Assembly: GCF_000196675.2 (NCBI RefSeq)
Contig: NC_015312.1
Coordinates: 2,728,001-2,792,000 of the forward strand
Direction: 5' to 3'
Source of the DNA: Pseudonocardia benzenivorans CB1190
GTDB lineage: Bacteria; Actinomycetota; Actinomycetes; Mycobacteriales; Pseudonocardiaceae
DNA length: 64,000 nucleotides
The position numbers were made by a program, and so were the translations under genes. Below, piece after piece: positions 39,881-49,019 of this stretch. Numbering within the stretch: the first letter of the stretch is position 1; every line of letters begins with the position of its first letter. The notes below the pieces were generated by a model. It was given only the letters and a program-made list of their open reading frames with translations. It was not told where the DNA came from and did no database searches.

Positions 39881-41091
39881 CAGGTCACCTCCATCCTCGC
39901 CATCCCGTAGACCACGTGGAACGACCGGAACGCCGCAGCGCCCGGCACCTCGGCCAGCGTCGGGAAGCGACGCAGCAGCGCCGGGAACGCGATCCGCATC
40001 TCCATGCGCGCCAGCGGGGCACCGAGACAGTGGTGGATGCCGTGGCCGAACGCGAGGTGCCCGATGGCGCCGCGGGTGACGTCGAGCCGCTCGGGGTCGT
40101 CGATGGAGGCCGGGTCCCGGTTGGCGGCGGGCAGGGCGCACATCACGGTGTCGCCCTTGGGGATCGCGACGCCGCCGATCTCGGTGTCGACCGTCGTCGT
40201 CTTCATCGTCCCGCTGTGCACGATGGAGAGCCAGCGCAGCAGCTCCTCGACGGCGGGCTCGACCGCGGCGGGGTCGTCGCGCACGATCGCGAGCTGGTCG
40301 GGATGGCGCAGCAGCGCGAGCGTGCCCAGGCCCAGCATGTTCGACGTCGTCTCGTGCCCGGCGACCAGCAGCAGGCTCGCGATGCCGGCCAGCTCGTCGA
40401 ACGACAGGTCGTCGCCGTGCTCGCGCACCAGCATCCCGAGCAGGTCCTCGCCCGGGTCGGCCTGCGCGCGGGTCACGAGCGTCGCCATGTACTCGCGCGA
40501 CTCCAACCCGACGCGGCGCCGCTCGGCCATCGGCAGCGACATGTCGAGCAGCAGCCCGGTGCGGCGCTGGAAGGCGTCGCGGTCGGCGTAGGGCACCCCG
40601 AGCAGCTCGCAGATCACCAGGGACGGCACCGGCAGCGCGAAGTCGGCGACCAGGTCCGACGGCGGGCCCTTGGCGGCCATGACGTCGAGGTGCTCGTCGA
40701 CGATCTCGCGGATCCGGGGTTCGAGCCTGCGCATCCGCCGGATCGTGAACTCTGGGGTGAGCATCCGGCGCAGGCGGGTGTGCTCGGGCGGGTCGAACGC
40801 GAGGAGGTTGCCGGCCCGCATCCGGGCCCGCTCCTCGTCGGACAGGTCGTCCATCATCGCCATGCGCGCCAGGCCGAGGGTGTTGCTGAAGGTGGTGGCG
40901 TCGGACAGCACCGTCCGGACGTCCTCGTGGCGGGTGACGGCCCAGACGTCGATGCCGAACGCGGTGCGGACCCGCGCGACCCGCGGACCGTCGCGCAGCG
41001 CGGCGAGCTCCGGGACGGGTTCGAACTCGTTGCGGCGCATGTAGACGGGCAGCTCGATGGCTGCACGGGTGCGGGTGTCGCTCTGACTCAT
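39877..41091 (-). CDS. Cytochrome P450
   Basis: A 404-residue P450 of the CYP107/CYP105-like bacterial type. It has the oxygen-binding motif AGHETT at 244-249, Glu283-Leu-Leu-Arg286, and the heme loop FGHGIHHCLGAPLAR with Cys355. It should hydroxylate the substrate of this second cluster with electrons from the overlapping ferredoxin. The ATG at 41091 has a 119-bp region upstream containing a T6 tract (41,137-41,142) but no clear minus-strand promoter, so the cluster may be read through from the ligase gene. Confidence 0.93.
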   Translation of the reverse strand: MSQSDTRTRAAIELPVYMRRNEFEPVPELAALRDGPRVARVRTAFGIDVWAVTRHEDVRTVLSDATTFSNTLGLARMAMMDDLSDEERARMRAGNLLAFDPPEHTRLRRMLTPEFTIRRMRRLEPRIREIVDEHLDVMAAKGPPSDLVADFALPVPSLVICELLGVPYADRDAFQRRTGLLLDMSLPMAERRRVGLESREYMATLVTRAQADPGEDLLGMLVREHGDDLSFDELAGIASLLLVAGHETTSNMLGLGTLALLRHPDQLAIVRDDPAAVEPAVEELLRWLSIVHSGTMKTTTVDTEIGGVAIPKGDTVMCALPAANRDPASIDDPERLDVTRGAIGHLAFGHGIHHCLGAPLARMEMRIAFPALLRRFPTLAEVPGAAAFRSFHVVYGMARMEVTW

Positions 41092-41210
41092 CGATGGTCC
41101 CCCGACGTCGACGGCAGTTCACGCGGCAGCGCGCACTTTTTTGACACTCACTGCCACATACCCAGCATGGCACGCGCGCACCGGCGGTGCAGCCGGCTTC
41201 GCCGGGGAGG

Positions 41211-42746
41211 TCAGCGGGCGTAGCGGGCGCGCAGGACGTGTTTGCGGAGTTTGCCCGTCTCGGTGCGGGGGAGCTCGTCCACGAAGTCGACGGTGCGCGG
41301 CACCTTGCGCCGCGACAGCCGCTCACCCAGGAAGTCCTGCAGCTCCGTGGCCAGCGCAGGCCCCGGCGTCGCCCCGGGCGCGGCCCGGACCACGGCCGTC
41401 ACGCGTTCGCCCAGGTCCTCGTCGGGCACCCCGATGACGGCGACGTCGAGCACCGCGGGGTGCAGGGCCAGCGCGTCCTCGATCTCCTGCGGGTAGACGT
41501 TCACCCCGCCGGAGATGATCGTGAACGCCCGCCGGTCGGTGAGGTAGAGGTAGCCGTCGGCGTCGACGTGGCCGATGTCGCCGTTGGTGCCCCAGTTGGG
41601 GTGCGTGGGGTGCTGCGCCTCGACGGTCTTCGTGGCGTCCTTGTGGTAGGCGAACGGCAGGACGTCGCGCTCGAAGTACACGAGCCCGGTCGCGCCGGCC
41701 GGCACCTCGGCACCCGACTCGTCGCACACGCGCAGCACACCGAGCCGCGACCGGCCGACCGAGCCGGGGTGCGCGAGCCACTCGTGCGAGTCGATCATCG
41801 TGACGCCGAGGGCCTCGGTGGAGCCGTAGTACTCGTGCAGCACCGGGCCCCACCAGTCGATCATGCGCCGCTTGACCTCCACCGGGCACGGTGCGGCGGC
41901 GTGCACGGCGACACGCAGCGAGGAGATGTCGTACCGGGCACGGACGTCGTCGGGCAGCTTGAGCATGCGCACGAACATCGTCGGCACCCACTGGCTGTGC
42001 GTGGCCCGGAACCGCTCGATCGCGGCCAGCGAGGCCTCCGCGTCGAACCGCGGCATGACGACGACCGTCCCGCCGACGGACAGGACCATCGCGGCGAAGC
42101 GCAGCGGCGCCGCGTGGTACAGCGGCGCGGGGGAGAGGTAGACGGTGTCGGCGTCGAATCCGTAGACGGGCCCGAACACCGCCAGCAGCGGGTCGGGACC
42201 GTCGTCGATGCCCTTGTCGGACAACGGTGGCTTGACGCCCTTGGGGCGGCCCGTGGTCCCGGAGCTGTAGAGCATGTCCTTGCCGCGCGGCGGGTTCCCC
42301 GGCACGGGCTCGGCGGGAGCGGCCGCGAGCGCGGCCTCGTAGTCGTCGTGGCCGGCGACCGCCCCGCCGAAGGCGAGCCGCAGCCGCACCCGCGGCGTCG
42401 CGTCGACGATCGCGGTGGCCGTGGCGGCCTGCGCGGCCGAGGTGATGACCGCGGCGGCGTCGCAGTCGTCGACGATGTAGGCCGCCTCGCCGGGCTGCAG
42501 GTGGTGGTCGACGGCGGTGACGTAGAGGCCGCTGCCCACGGCGGCCCAGTAGACCTCGATGCAGCGCGGGTCGTTCTCGGCCAGCACGACGACGTCGTCA
42601 CCCGGGCGCAGGCCCGCGTCGTACAGGACGCGGGCCAGCCGCAGCGAGCGCTCGTCGAGCCGGCGGTAGGTGAGCGTCTCGCCCGTGTCGGACATGACGA
42701 CGGCGGGCTTGTCGGGGGTGCGAGCGGCGATCCGACCGGGGTGCAA
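41211..42746 (-). CDS. AMP-dependent acyl-CoA synthetase
   Basis: A 511-residue ANL ligase. The P-loop is LYSSGTTGRPKGV, the YYGSTEALGVT motif follows, and the hinge is LTDRRAFTIISGGVNVYPQEIED. The C-terminal lysine is in RTETGKLRKH. The start is TTG 42746, because AGGAG lies six bases upstream; the open frame further upstream runs through a palindromic repeat. It activates the acid of the second catabolic cluster as a CoA thioester, consistent with an enoyl-CoA hydratase two genes away. Confidence 0.9.
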   Translation of the reverse strand: MHPGRIAARTPDKPAVVMSDTGETLTYRRLDERSLRLARVLYDAGLRPGDDVVVLAENDPRCIEVYWAAVGSGLYVTAVDHHLQPGEAAYIVDDCDAAAVITSAAQAATATAIVDATPRVRLRLAFGGAVAGHDDYEAALAAAPAEPVPGNPPRGKDMLYSSGTTGRPKGVKPPLSDKGIDDGPDPLLAVFGPVYGFDADTVYLSPAPLYHAAPLRFAAMVLSVGGTVVVMPRFDAEASLAAIERFRATHSQWVPTMFVRMLKLPDDVRARYDISSLRVAVHAAAPCPVEVKRRMIDWWGPVLHEYYGSTEALGVTMIDSHEWLAHPGSVGRSRLGVLRVCDESGAEVPAGATGLVYFERDVLPFAYHKDATKTVEAQHPTHPNWGTNGDIGHVDADGYLYLTDRRAFTIISGGVNVYPQEIEDALALHPAVLDVAVIGVPDEDLGERVTAVVRAAPGATPGPALATELQDFLGERLSRRKVPRTVDFVDELPRTETGKLRKHVLRARYAR

Positions 42747-42762
42747 CGGGCGCTCTCCTGTT

Positions 42763-42806
42763 CCGTGAGTGGCGATAGTCGTTATAGCGACCATCGCCAC
42801 TCACGG
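42763..42806. repeat. Dispersed palindromic repeat, family B
   Basis: The left arm CCGTGAGTGGCGATAGTCG (42763-42781) and the right arm CGACCATCGCCACTCACGG (42788-42806) are exact inverses except one position, with a 6-base loop. The element fills the 60-bp gap between the MFS gene (stop at 42808) and the ligase start. It could act as an intercistronic attenuator or mRNA-stabilising hairpin inside the operon. Near-identical arms occur at 54,856-54,906. Confidence 0.85.
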
Positions 42807-42807
42807 G

Positions 42808-44130
42808 TCACTCCGGGAGCGGCTTCCCCTTGGTCTCGGGGCCGGCCAGCAGCGAGAACACCAGGCCGAGGACGTAGATCGAGCCGATGACGAGCGCGGC
42901 CGTCGCGATCCCGCCGAGGCCGCCGACGATCGCGCCGGCCAGCAGCGCACCGGCCGCGGCGAACACCCGGCTGACGTTGAACACGACGGTGATCGCGCTG
43001 CCGCGCAGGCTCGTCGGGAACAGCTCGCCCGGGTACGTGGCCATCCAGCCCATCTGGCCGAGGGTGAAGAACCCGTTGACGGCGACGACGAACGTCAGCA
43101 ACCCGATCGAGGAGTAGTGGATCCCGAACAGCACCCAGGTCATGACGAGCGCGCCCGCGAAGTAGGACCACAGTGCCCAGCGTCGGCCTATCGTGTCGGC
43201 CAGGACGCCCCAGGCCAGCCAGCCCAGCACACCACCCGCGTTGTAGGCGACGACGATCAGCGTCGTCGTCGTCGGCGCCGCGCCGGCGGCCTTGACGACG
43301 GCACCCGCGTACTGCGGCACCCACGTCGACACCGCCCACCAGCCGACGAGGCTCGCCGTGGAGCAGGCCAGCAGCTTGAGCATCCGCGACCGGCTGACGG
43401 GTTCGTTGAACAGCCGGCGGAGCGTGAAGACGGTGAGGGCGCGCTCGTGCTCGTCGAGCGTCTCGCCCTGGGCCGCGCGGGCCGAGGCGGCGCGCCTGCG
43501 GGCGTCGGCGTCCTCCCACAGGGGCGACTCGCCCACCCGGCGGCGCACGAACAGCACGACCAGCGCGGGCAGCGCGCCGATGGCCAGCAGCCAGCGCCAG
43601 GTGCCGGGGTCGGTCGGGCCGAGCAGCCAGAACACGCCGGTGGCGACGAGGAAGCCGACGCCGAACGCGCACTGCAGCAGCGCGATGCCGCGCCCGCGGC
43701 TGCGGTCGGCCCAGGTCTCGGCGACCAGCGCGCTGCCGGGGCCCCACTCCGCGCCCATGCCCAGGCCCGCGATGATCCGCAGGACGAGGAAGATCGCGAA
43801 GTTCGGCGACAGCGCGGCGAGGCCCGTCGCGATCGCGTAGGTGAGGATCGAGACCATCAGCACCTTGCGACGGCCGAAGTAGTCGATCAGCACGCCCGAC
43901 GCGAGCCCGCCGATCGCCCACGCGATGAGCTGGACGGCGAGGATCGTGCCGAAGTAGATGGGGGAGGCACCCTTGCCCACCAGGTCGGCCACGACCAGGC
44001 TGCCGACGAGGACGATCGCGTAGGTCTCGAACCCGTCGAGCATCCAGCCGAGCCACGCCGAGGCGAAGTTCGCGCGCCGGGTCTTCGCGGCCGGCTGCGA
44101 GCCGGTCCGGACAGCCGCCTGCGTGCTCAC
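42808..44130 (-). CDS. MFS transporter (aromatic acid/metabolite:H+ symporter-like)
   Basis: A 440-residue 12-helix MFS protein. Helix 1 begins FASAWLGWMLDGFETYAIVLVG, whose Asp is characteristic of acid/H+ symporters. Motif A is GVLIDYFGRRKVLM, and the mid-loop is charged. It probably imports the carboxylate degraded by this cluster. The 5' end overlaps the enoyl-CoA hydratase gene by 4 bp (GTGA). The stop codon is 2 bp from a family B palindrome. Confidence 0.9.
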   Translation of the reverse strand: MSTQAAVRTGSQPAAKTRRANFASAWLGWMLDGFETYAIVLVGSLVVADLVGKGASPIYFGTILAVQLIAWAIGGLASGVLIDYFGRRKVLMVSILTYAIATGLAALSPNFAIFLVLRIIAGLGMGAEWGPGSALVAETWADRSRGRGIALLQCAFGVGFLVATGVFWLLGPTDPGTWRWLLAIGALPALVVLFVRRRVGESPLWEDADARRRAASARAAQGETLDEHERALTVFTLRRLFNEPVSRSRMLKLLACSTASLVGWWAVSTWVPQYAGAVVKAAGAAPTTTTLIVVAYNAGGVLGWLAWGVLADTIGRRWALWSYFAGALVMTWVLFGIHYSSIGLLTFVVAVNGFFTLGQMGWMATYPGELFPTSLRGSAITVVFNVSRVFAAAGALLAGAIVGGLGGIATAALVIGSIYVLGLVFSLLAGPETKGKPLPE

Positions 44131-44846
44131 GAGTTCCCCCGCTCGATCCAGGCGACGAGCCGCTCGACCGCGTACTCGCCGAAGTCCTTGGCCGGGCGCT
44201 GGTCGGTGGACTTCGCCTCCGCCGCGAACTCCTTGAGCAGCCGCAGGGCCGACGCGTCGCGGCCGGCCAGCTCGGCGACGGTCCGCTCGACGGTCGTGTC
44301 CAGGTCCGCCTCGGCGACGACGCGGCTGACCAGGCCGAGCCGCAGCGCCTCGGCCGCGCCCACCTTGCGCGAGGTGAGCACGAGGTCGTCGGCGGCCTTC
44401 GGGGTGACGTGGCAGTAGAGGTAGGTGAGCACGACCAGCGGCGGCAGCCCGGCTGCCAGCTCGTCGAAGCCGAGGATCGCGGTGTCGGCGGCGATCGCGA
44501 TGTCGGAGTGCAGCGCGAGCCCCGTGCCGAACCCGAACGCGCGCCCGCGCACCGCGGTCACGCTGATGCCGGGGAAGCCGCCGAGCAGCTCGTTGGCGCG
44601 CAGGATGAGCCGCAGGTTGTCGGCGCGGCTCACGCCGGCGACGCGCTCACCCTTGTCGCGGCCGAGCGTGAGGTCGGCGCCCGCGCCCGAGACGACGAGC
44701 ACGGTCGCGCCGCTCGCGTGGGCGCGCTCCAGGCCGGCGATGAAGGCCTGCATCGTCGCGTAGGTGATCGTGTTGGCGTGGTCGGGTCGGTTGAAGGTCA
44801 CGCGCGCGACACCGTCGGCGTCGTCGTAGAGCACGGGATCGGGCAT
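44127..44846 (-). CDS. Enoyl-CoA hydratase/isomerase-family protein
   Basis: A 239-residue crotonase-fold protein. Oxyanion-hole segments ADLTLGRDKGE and GRAFGFGTGLAL are present, and FDELAAGLPP carries the acidic residue in the second catalytic position; the first catalytic Glu is not obvious. It may hydrate, isomerise or hydrolyse an acyl-CoA. It starts at ATG 44846, 6 bp after the LLM gene stop, and overlaps the MFS gene. Context makes it part of the same acid catabolism as the ligase. Confidence 0.88.
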   Translation of the reverse strand: MPDPVLYDDADGVARVTFNRPDHANTITYATMQAFIAGLERAHASGATVLVVSGAGADLTLGRDKGERVAGVSRADNLRLILRANELLGGFPGISVTAVRGRAFGFGTGLALHSDIAIAADTAILGFDELAAGLPPLVVLTYLYCHVTPKAADDLVLTSRKVGAAEALRLGLVSRVVAEADLDTTVERTVAELAGRDASALRLLKEFAAEAKSTDQRPAKDFGEYAVERLVAWIERGNS

Positions 44847-44852
44847 CGGGGG

Positions 44853-46160
44853 TCAGCTCCGGTTCGGGAGGGGAGGGAGGCCGAGATTCGTGCGCAGGGT
44901 GGACCCCGCGTACTCGTGTTGGAACAGACATCGCTTGCGCAGCAACGGAACGACGTGCTCGACGACGTCCTCCAGCCCCGACGGGAACGCGTCGATCATG
45001 AGGTTGAAGCCGTCGACCGCGCCTGCCTCGACCCAGGTCTCGATCGTGTCGGCGATCTCCTCCGGCGTGCCCACCACCTGTTGGTGGCCGCCGCCGTTGG
45101 CGTAGAGCAGCTCGCGGACGGTGAGCTTCTTGCGGGTCGCGAGCTCGACGGCGGCGTCGCGGAAGCCGTGCGAGCCGCGGAAGCCCTCGTTGGCCCGGAT
45201 CAGATCCACGGGCAGGGGCTCGTCGAGCTCCAGCGCCTCGACCGGGACGCCCACGCGCAGGGCGAGCTTCTCCAGCTCCGGACCCACGCCCCGCAGCTCG
45301 TCGAGCTTCTCCTTGCGCGCCCGCGCCTCGTCGGTGGTGCTGCCGACGACGGGCAGCAGCCCGGGGACGATCTTCACCGCGTCGGCGCTGCGGCCGTACC
45401 CGACGGCGCGGCGGCGCACGTCGGTCCGGAACGCGGTCGCGGCCTCGATGGTGTTCTGCGCGGTGAACACGACGTCGGCGTACTGCGCGGCGAGGTCGCG
45501 CCCGCCCTCGGAGGCCCCGGCCTGGAAGATCACCGGCCGGCCCTGGCGCGAGCGCGGCAGGGTCGAGGGGCCGCGGACGGAGAAGTGCTCACCGACGTGG
45601 TCGAGGGTGCGCACCCGCGCCGCGTCGACGAACACGCCGGACGCCTTGTCGCCCACGGTGGCGTCGGCCTCCCAGCTCTCCCACAGCCCGATCACCACGT
45701 CGAGGAACTCGCGGGCGCGGGCGTAGCGCTGGTCGTGCGCGGGCAGCGGCGTGCCGCCGAAGTTGCCGGCGACGGCCGGGACGAACGTCGTCACGGCGTT
45801 CCAGCCGGCCCGGCCACGGCTCATGTGGTCGAGGCTCGCGAAGCGCCGCGCCAGGTTGAAGGGCTCGTTGAACGTCGTCGACGAGGTGCCGACGAGCCCG
45901 ATCCGCTCGGTGTGAGCGGCCATCACGGCCAGCGTCACCGCGGGGTCGAGGGCCCCGAGGTTGGGCCGGGCGAAGCGCTCCTCGCTGACGTCGAGCGTGT
46001 CGGCGAGGAAGATCGCGTGCAGCGCGCCGGCCTCCGCGGTCCGCGCGATGTGCGCGTAGTAGTCCGGGTCCACGTAGTCGAACGCGTGGCCGTCGCGGTA
46101 GCGCCAGGCGCCGTGGTGCATGCCCAGGCCCATGACGGTGGCGGTGAGGATGATCTCCAC
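44853..46160 (-). CDS. LLM flavin-dependent monooxygenase (NtaA/SnaA/DszA group)
   Basis: A 435-residue two-component FMNH2-dependent monooxygenase. It has GLGMHHGAWR at the N-terminus, the FEHLDHMSRGR-like segment RFASLDHMSRGRAGWNAVTT, and PVIFQAGASEGGRDLAAQYADVVFTAQ, which is diagnostic of the NtaA/SnaA/DszA branch. These enzymes oxidise nitrilotriacetate-like amines, sulfones or heterocycles using reduced FMN from a separate reductase. No reductase gene is visible in the window. It lies 3 bp after another LLM gene. Confidence 0.9.
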   Translation of the reverse strand: MEIILTATVMGLGMHHGAWRYRDGHAFDYVDPDYYAHIARTAEAGALHAIFLADTLDVSEERFARPNLGALDPAVTLAVMAAHTERIGLVGTSSTTFNEPFNLARRFASLDHMSRGRAGWNAVTTFVPAVAGNFGGTPLPAHDQRYARAREFLDVVIGLWESWEADATVGDKASGVFVDAARVRTLDHVGEHFSVRGPSTLPRSRQGRPVIFQAGASEGGRDLAAQYADVVFTAQNTIEAATAFRTDVRRRAVGYGRSADAVKIVPGLLPVVGSTTDEARARKEKLDELRGVGPELEKLALRVGVPVEALELDEPLPVDLIRANEGFRGSHGFRDAAVELATRKKLTVRELLYANGGGHQQVVGTPEEIADTIETWVEAGAVDGFNLMIDAFPSGLEDVVEHVVPLLRKRCLFQHEYAGSTLRTNLGLPPLPNRS

Positions 46161-46163
46161 TGC

Positions 46164-47327
46164 TCAGCCCCGGAGACCCTTGGCCTTGAGCAGCGGGACG
46201 ACGGCCTCGTTGAAGAAGGCCAGCTCCGGCTCGTAGTCGTAGAAGCCCAGCTGGACACCGTCGAACCCGGCCGCGTGCAGCCGCTCGAGCGCCTCGGCGA
46301 CGCGCTCCGGGCCGCCGGTGATCTGCAGGTGCCCGCCGAGCGCGCGGTCGGCGAGCACGTGCTTGGGCCAGGCCTGCGCGTCGCCGGTGGTGTGCCGGGC
46401 GTGGTAGTTCACCAGGGACCCGGTGTCGGCGTGGGCGACGATCTCGTCGCGGTAGGCGAAGGCCTCCTCGTCGGTCTCGCGGCAGATGACCAGCGGGAAG
46501 ATGATGACCTTGACCTCGCGGCCGTGCTTGCGGGCGGCGTTCTTGATCTGCGCGACGTGCTCGGGCATCGCGTCGATCGCACCGTCGAAGTCGGCCCCCG
46601 CGGGGCTCGCGGTGAACACGATGTCGACGTGGCGGCCCGCGAAGTCGTAGCCGGCCGGAGAGCCGCTGGCGGCCACCAGGATCGGCCGACCGTACTTCGG
46701 CCGCGGCGACACGTACGCGTCGCGCAGGGAGTAGAACTCGCCGTCGTAGGTGAGGTTCTCGCGGCCGTTCCACAGGTCCTCGAGGATCGAGGTGAACTCG
46801 TCGGCCATGTCGTAGCGCCGGTCGTGGTCGATGCGGTCCATGCCGAACATCGGCGGCTCGCCCGTCGCGTAGCCGGTGACGATGTTGAGCCCGTAGCGTC
46901 CGGCGGCGATGTGGTCGGCCGTCGCGGCGAACCGCGCCAGGTGCATCGGGTGCCAGTTGCCGTAGAGCACGTGGACCGTCGAGATCGACAGGATGTTCGT
47001 CGTCACCGTCGACAGCGCGATGGTCGAGATGAACGGGTCCAGGAAGTTCTCCCGGTAGTGCATCTCGCCGCCGAAGCCGCCCTTGCCGACCCACTGCTGC
47101 AGGCCGAACACGAACTCGAAGCCGGACGCCTCGGCGAGCTGGGTCAGGTGCCGGTTGTACTCGAAGTCCCACCGCGTGGCGCGCGGCAGCGTCGACTGCG
47201 AGAACGCGCCGGTCTGCAGCGGCAGGAACAGGCCCAGCATCAACGGCTGGCGGGCGGCCCGCGACAGCGGGCTGTCCGGGAAGTCGAGCGGGCCGGGAAC
47301 AGGGTCGAGCGGGCGGCCGTCGGTCAT
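46164..47327 (-). CDS. LLM flavin-dependent monooxygenase (RutA/SfnG/SsuD-like)
   Basis: A 387-residue LLM monooxygenase. It has LMLGLFLPLQTGAFS, FEFVFGLQQWVGKGGFGGEMHYRENFLDPF, GRYGLNIVTGYATGEPPMFG and PILVAASGSPAGYDFAGRHVDIVFTASP, which resemble pyrimidine monooxygenase RutA and dimethylsulfone/alkanesulfonate monooxygenases. It probably performs N-C or C-S bond oxygenation. The start at ATG 47327 overlaps the cyclase stop by 4 bp. Two different FMNH2 monooxygenases side by side imply two successive oxygenations of an N- or S-containing substrate. Confidence 0.9.
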   Translation of the reverse strand: MTDGRPLDPVPGPLDFPDSPLSRAARQPLMLGLFLPLQTGAFSQSTLPRATRWDFEYNRHLTQLAEASGFEFVFGLQQWVGKGGFGGEMHYRENFLDPFISTIALSTVTTNILSISTVHVLYGNWHPMHLARFAATADHIAAGRYGLNIVTGYATGEPPMFGMDRIDHDRRYDMADEFTSILEDLWNGRENLTYDGEFYSLRDAYVSPRPKYGRPILVAASGSPAGYDFAGRHVDIVFTASPAGADFDGAIDAMPEHVAQIKNAARKHGREVKVIIFPLVICRETDEEAFAYRDEIVAHADTGSLVNYHARHTTGDAQAWPKHVLADRALGGHLQITGGPERVAEALERLHAAGFDGVQLGFYDYEPELAFFNEAVVPLLKAKGLRG

Positions 47328-47998
47328 CGTGTTTCTCCGTCGGGGAGATCGGTGTCGACGACGACCCGGGCGGGCCCGGCGTCGCCGCCGCGGATCGCGA
47401 GCGGGTACGCGTGCACGTGTACCCGCCGTCCGCCGAGACCCTCGAGGTCGGTGAGGTTCTCGGCGATGAGCACCTCGGCGCCGAGCAGCGTGCGGTGCAC
47501 GGGATAGTCGAAGCCCTCGCCGCGGCGGTGCACCGGCAGGTCGGGCGTGATCATGTCGACGCCGACGAACGGCACCCCCTGCTCGACGCACCAGGCGGCG
47601 AGGTCGGGGGACAGGCTGGGGTGGTCGGCGTAGTCCGGGGACAGGAACCTCTCGCTCCACCCCGTCGCGACCAGCAGGAACTCACCGCGTCGCGGCGCCG
47701 GGCCACCGGCCAGGACGTCGTCGACGGTGATCTCCTCGCCCGGCTTGCGGTCCACCTTCGCGACGACGCCCGTCCCGGCGAACCGCTCGATCGGCAGCTC
47801 GTCGATCGTCTTCGCGCCGTCCACCGCGTGCGCCGGGGCGTCGATGTGCGTGCCGACGTGCAGCGCGAGGGTGATCGCGCTGATGTTGAGCGGGGCGCCG
47901 TCGGCGATCCGGGCGACCTGGTGGCGCTCGACCTCGGGCAGGATCGGGATCTTGGGCATCCCGGGCCAGAGCTGGTGGGAGACGTCGACGAGTGCCAT
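47324..47998 (-). CDS. Cyclase-family metal hydrolase (isatin hydrolase/KynB-like)
   Basis: A 224-residue cyclase-family protein with the diagnostic metal motif HVGTHIDAPAH (His47, His51, Asp53, His57). Family members include kynurenine formamidase and isatin hydrolase, which hydrolyse amide or lactam bonds using Mn or Zn. Next to a RutA-like ring-opening monooxygenase it may hydrolyse the amide exposed by oxygenation. ATG 47998 shares its first base with the stop of the DapA-like gene (TGATG). Confidence 0.92.
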   Translation of the reverse strand: MALVDVSHQLWPGMPKIPILPEVERHQVARIADGAPLNISAITLALHVGTHIDAPAHAVDGAKTIDELPIERFAGTGVVAKVDRKPGEEITVDDVLAGGPAPRRGEFLLVATGWSERFLSPDYADHPSLSPDLAAWCVEQGVPFVGVDMITPDLPVHRRGEGFDYPVHRTLLGAEVLIAENLTDLEGLGGRRVHVHAYPLAIRGGDAGPARVVVDTDLPDGETR

Positions 47999-48918
47999 CA
48001 GGCGTCTGCACCGGCGAAGTGGTCGACCAGGTCCCACTTCGCGAGGAACTCCCGCATCTCGGCGCGGGCGGTGTCGTCGAGTCCCGACCAGGGCCACAGC
48101 GGCTCGCCCAGCTCGCAGCCCATCAGACCGGCCGCGGCCTTGACCGCGGGCAGGAAGCCCAGCCCGGTCCAGCGGCCGGGGAACTCGGAGAAGAACAGCT
48201 GCAGCCGCGCGGCCTCCGTGATGTCGCCCGCCTCGAACGCCTCGATGAGCCGCGCCGCGATCGGCAGGCCGGGTGTCGGCAGCATGGCACCGGCCCCGCC
48301 GAGGACGAGCGTCGAGAGCAGCAGCTCCATGTTCGTGTAGACCTGCGCGTTGCCCTGGATGCGGTTGACCAGGCCGAGCAGCTTCTGCTCGTCGCGGGAG
48401 GTCTCCTTGATCGCGACGACGTTCGGGTGGCTGCAGATGCGGGCCATCGTGTCGACGGACAGGTCGACGCCCAGCCGTGGGTTGTTGTAGAGCAGCACCG
48501 GGATCGGGCTCTCGTCGGCCAGCGTGGCGAACCAGCGGTGCGCCTCGTCGGGGGTGGGCGCCGCACCCCACGGCTTCGGGCTGGCGACGGCCGCGGCGAC
48601 GGACGCGCCCCGGTCGGCGATGGCCCCGGCGAGGGCGATCGACTCCTTGAGCGACGCGCTGGACACCCCGGCGAGCACGGGGACGTCGGCTGGCAGCCCC
48701 TCGCGGGCGGCGTCGACCAGGGCCAGCCGGGCGGCCTTGGTCAGCACCTGGAACTCCTGGCTCTCGACCGCGCCGACGGTCACCGCGACCGGGCGGGCGG
48801 CGGCCAGCGCGTCGATCTGCGCACCGAAGCGTGCCTTGTCGACACGCACGGAGCTGCCGACGAAGGGGGTCAGCGCGGCCACGACCGGTCCACGGCGCAG
48901 CACGACGTCAGCCGTCAT
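47998..48918 (-). CDS. Dihydrodipicolinate synthase/N-acetylneuraminate lyase-family protein
   Basis: A 306-residue TIM-barrel class I aldolase-like protein. The Schiff-base lysine is Lys171 in VVAIKETS and the catalytic Tyr144 is in LLYNNPRLG. The usual GTTGE loop is TVGAVESQE. It is thus a catabolic DapA paralogue that probably cleaves or hydrates a 2-keto acid, rather than the lysine biosynthetic enzyme. It is the first enzyme gene of the minus-strand cluster, downstream of the candidate leader ORF. ATG 48918 has GAGAGG upstream. Confidence 0.9.
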   Translation of the reverse strand: MTADVVLRRGPVVAALTPFVGSSVRVDKARFGAQIDALAAARPVAVTVGAVESQEFQVLTKAARLALVDAAREGLPADVPVLAGVSSASLKESIALAGAIADRGASVAAAVASPKPWGAAPTPDEAHRWFATLADESPIPVLLYNNPRLGVDLSVDTMARICSHPNVVAIKETSRDEQKLLGLVNRIQGNAQVYTNMELLLSTLVLGGAGAMLPTPGLPIAARLIEAFEAGDITEAARLQLFFSEFPGRWTGLGFLPAVKAAAGLMGCELGEPLWPWSGLDDTARAEMREFLAKWDLVDHFAGADA

Positions 48919-49019
48919 GAGGGGTACCTCTCTGCTGGATCTCCGTGCCGGAGGCGGTCACGGACGGTGGCATCGCGTATCGATGCGGGGCCCGGCGCCG
49001 ACGGCGCGGGCGGCGGCGA

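Noticed and set aside
41137..41162. T6 tract followed by TTGACA on the plus strand upstream of the P450
   Set aside because: It would face no gene on the plus strand and the hexamer 17 bp downstream (AGCATG) is a poor -10; not called as a promoter.
44409..47507. A plus-strand open frame of over 1,000 codons opposite the LLM monooxygenase genes
   Set aside because: Its composition (Arg, Val, Gly, Asp, His) is the antisense shadow expected in high-GC coding DNA; the minus strand carries clear LLM and crotonase motifs.
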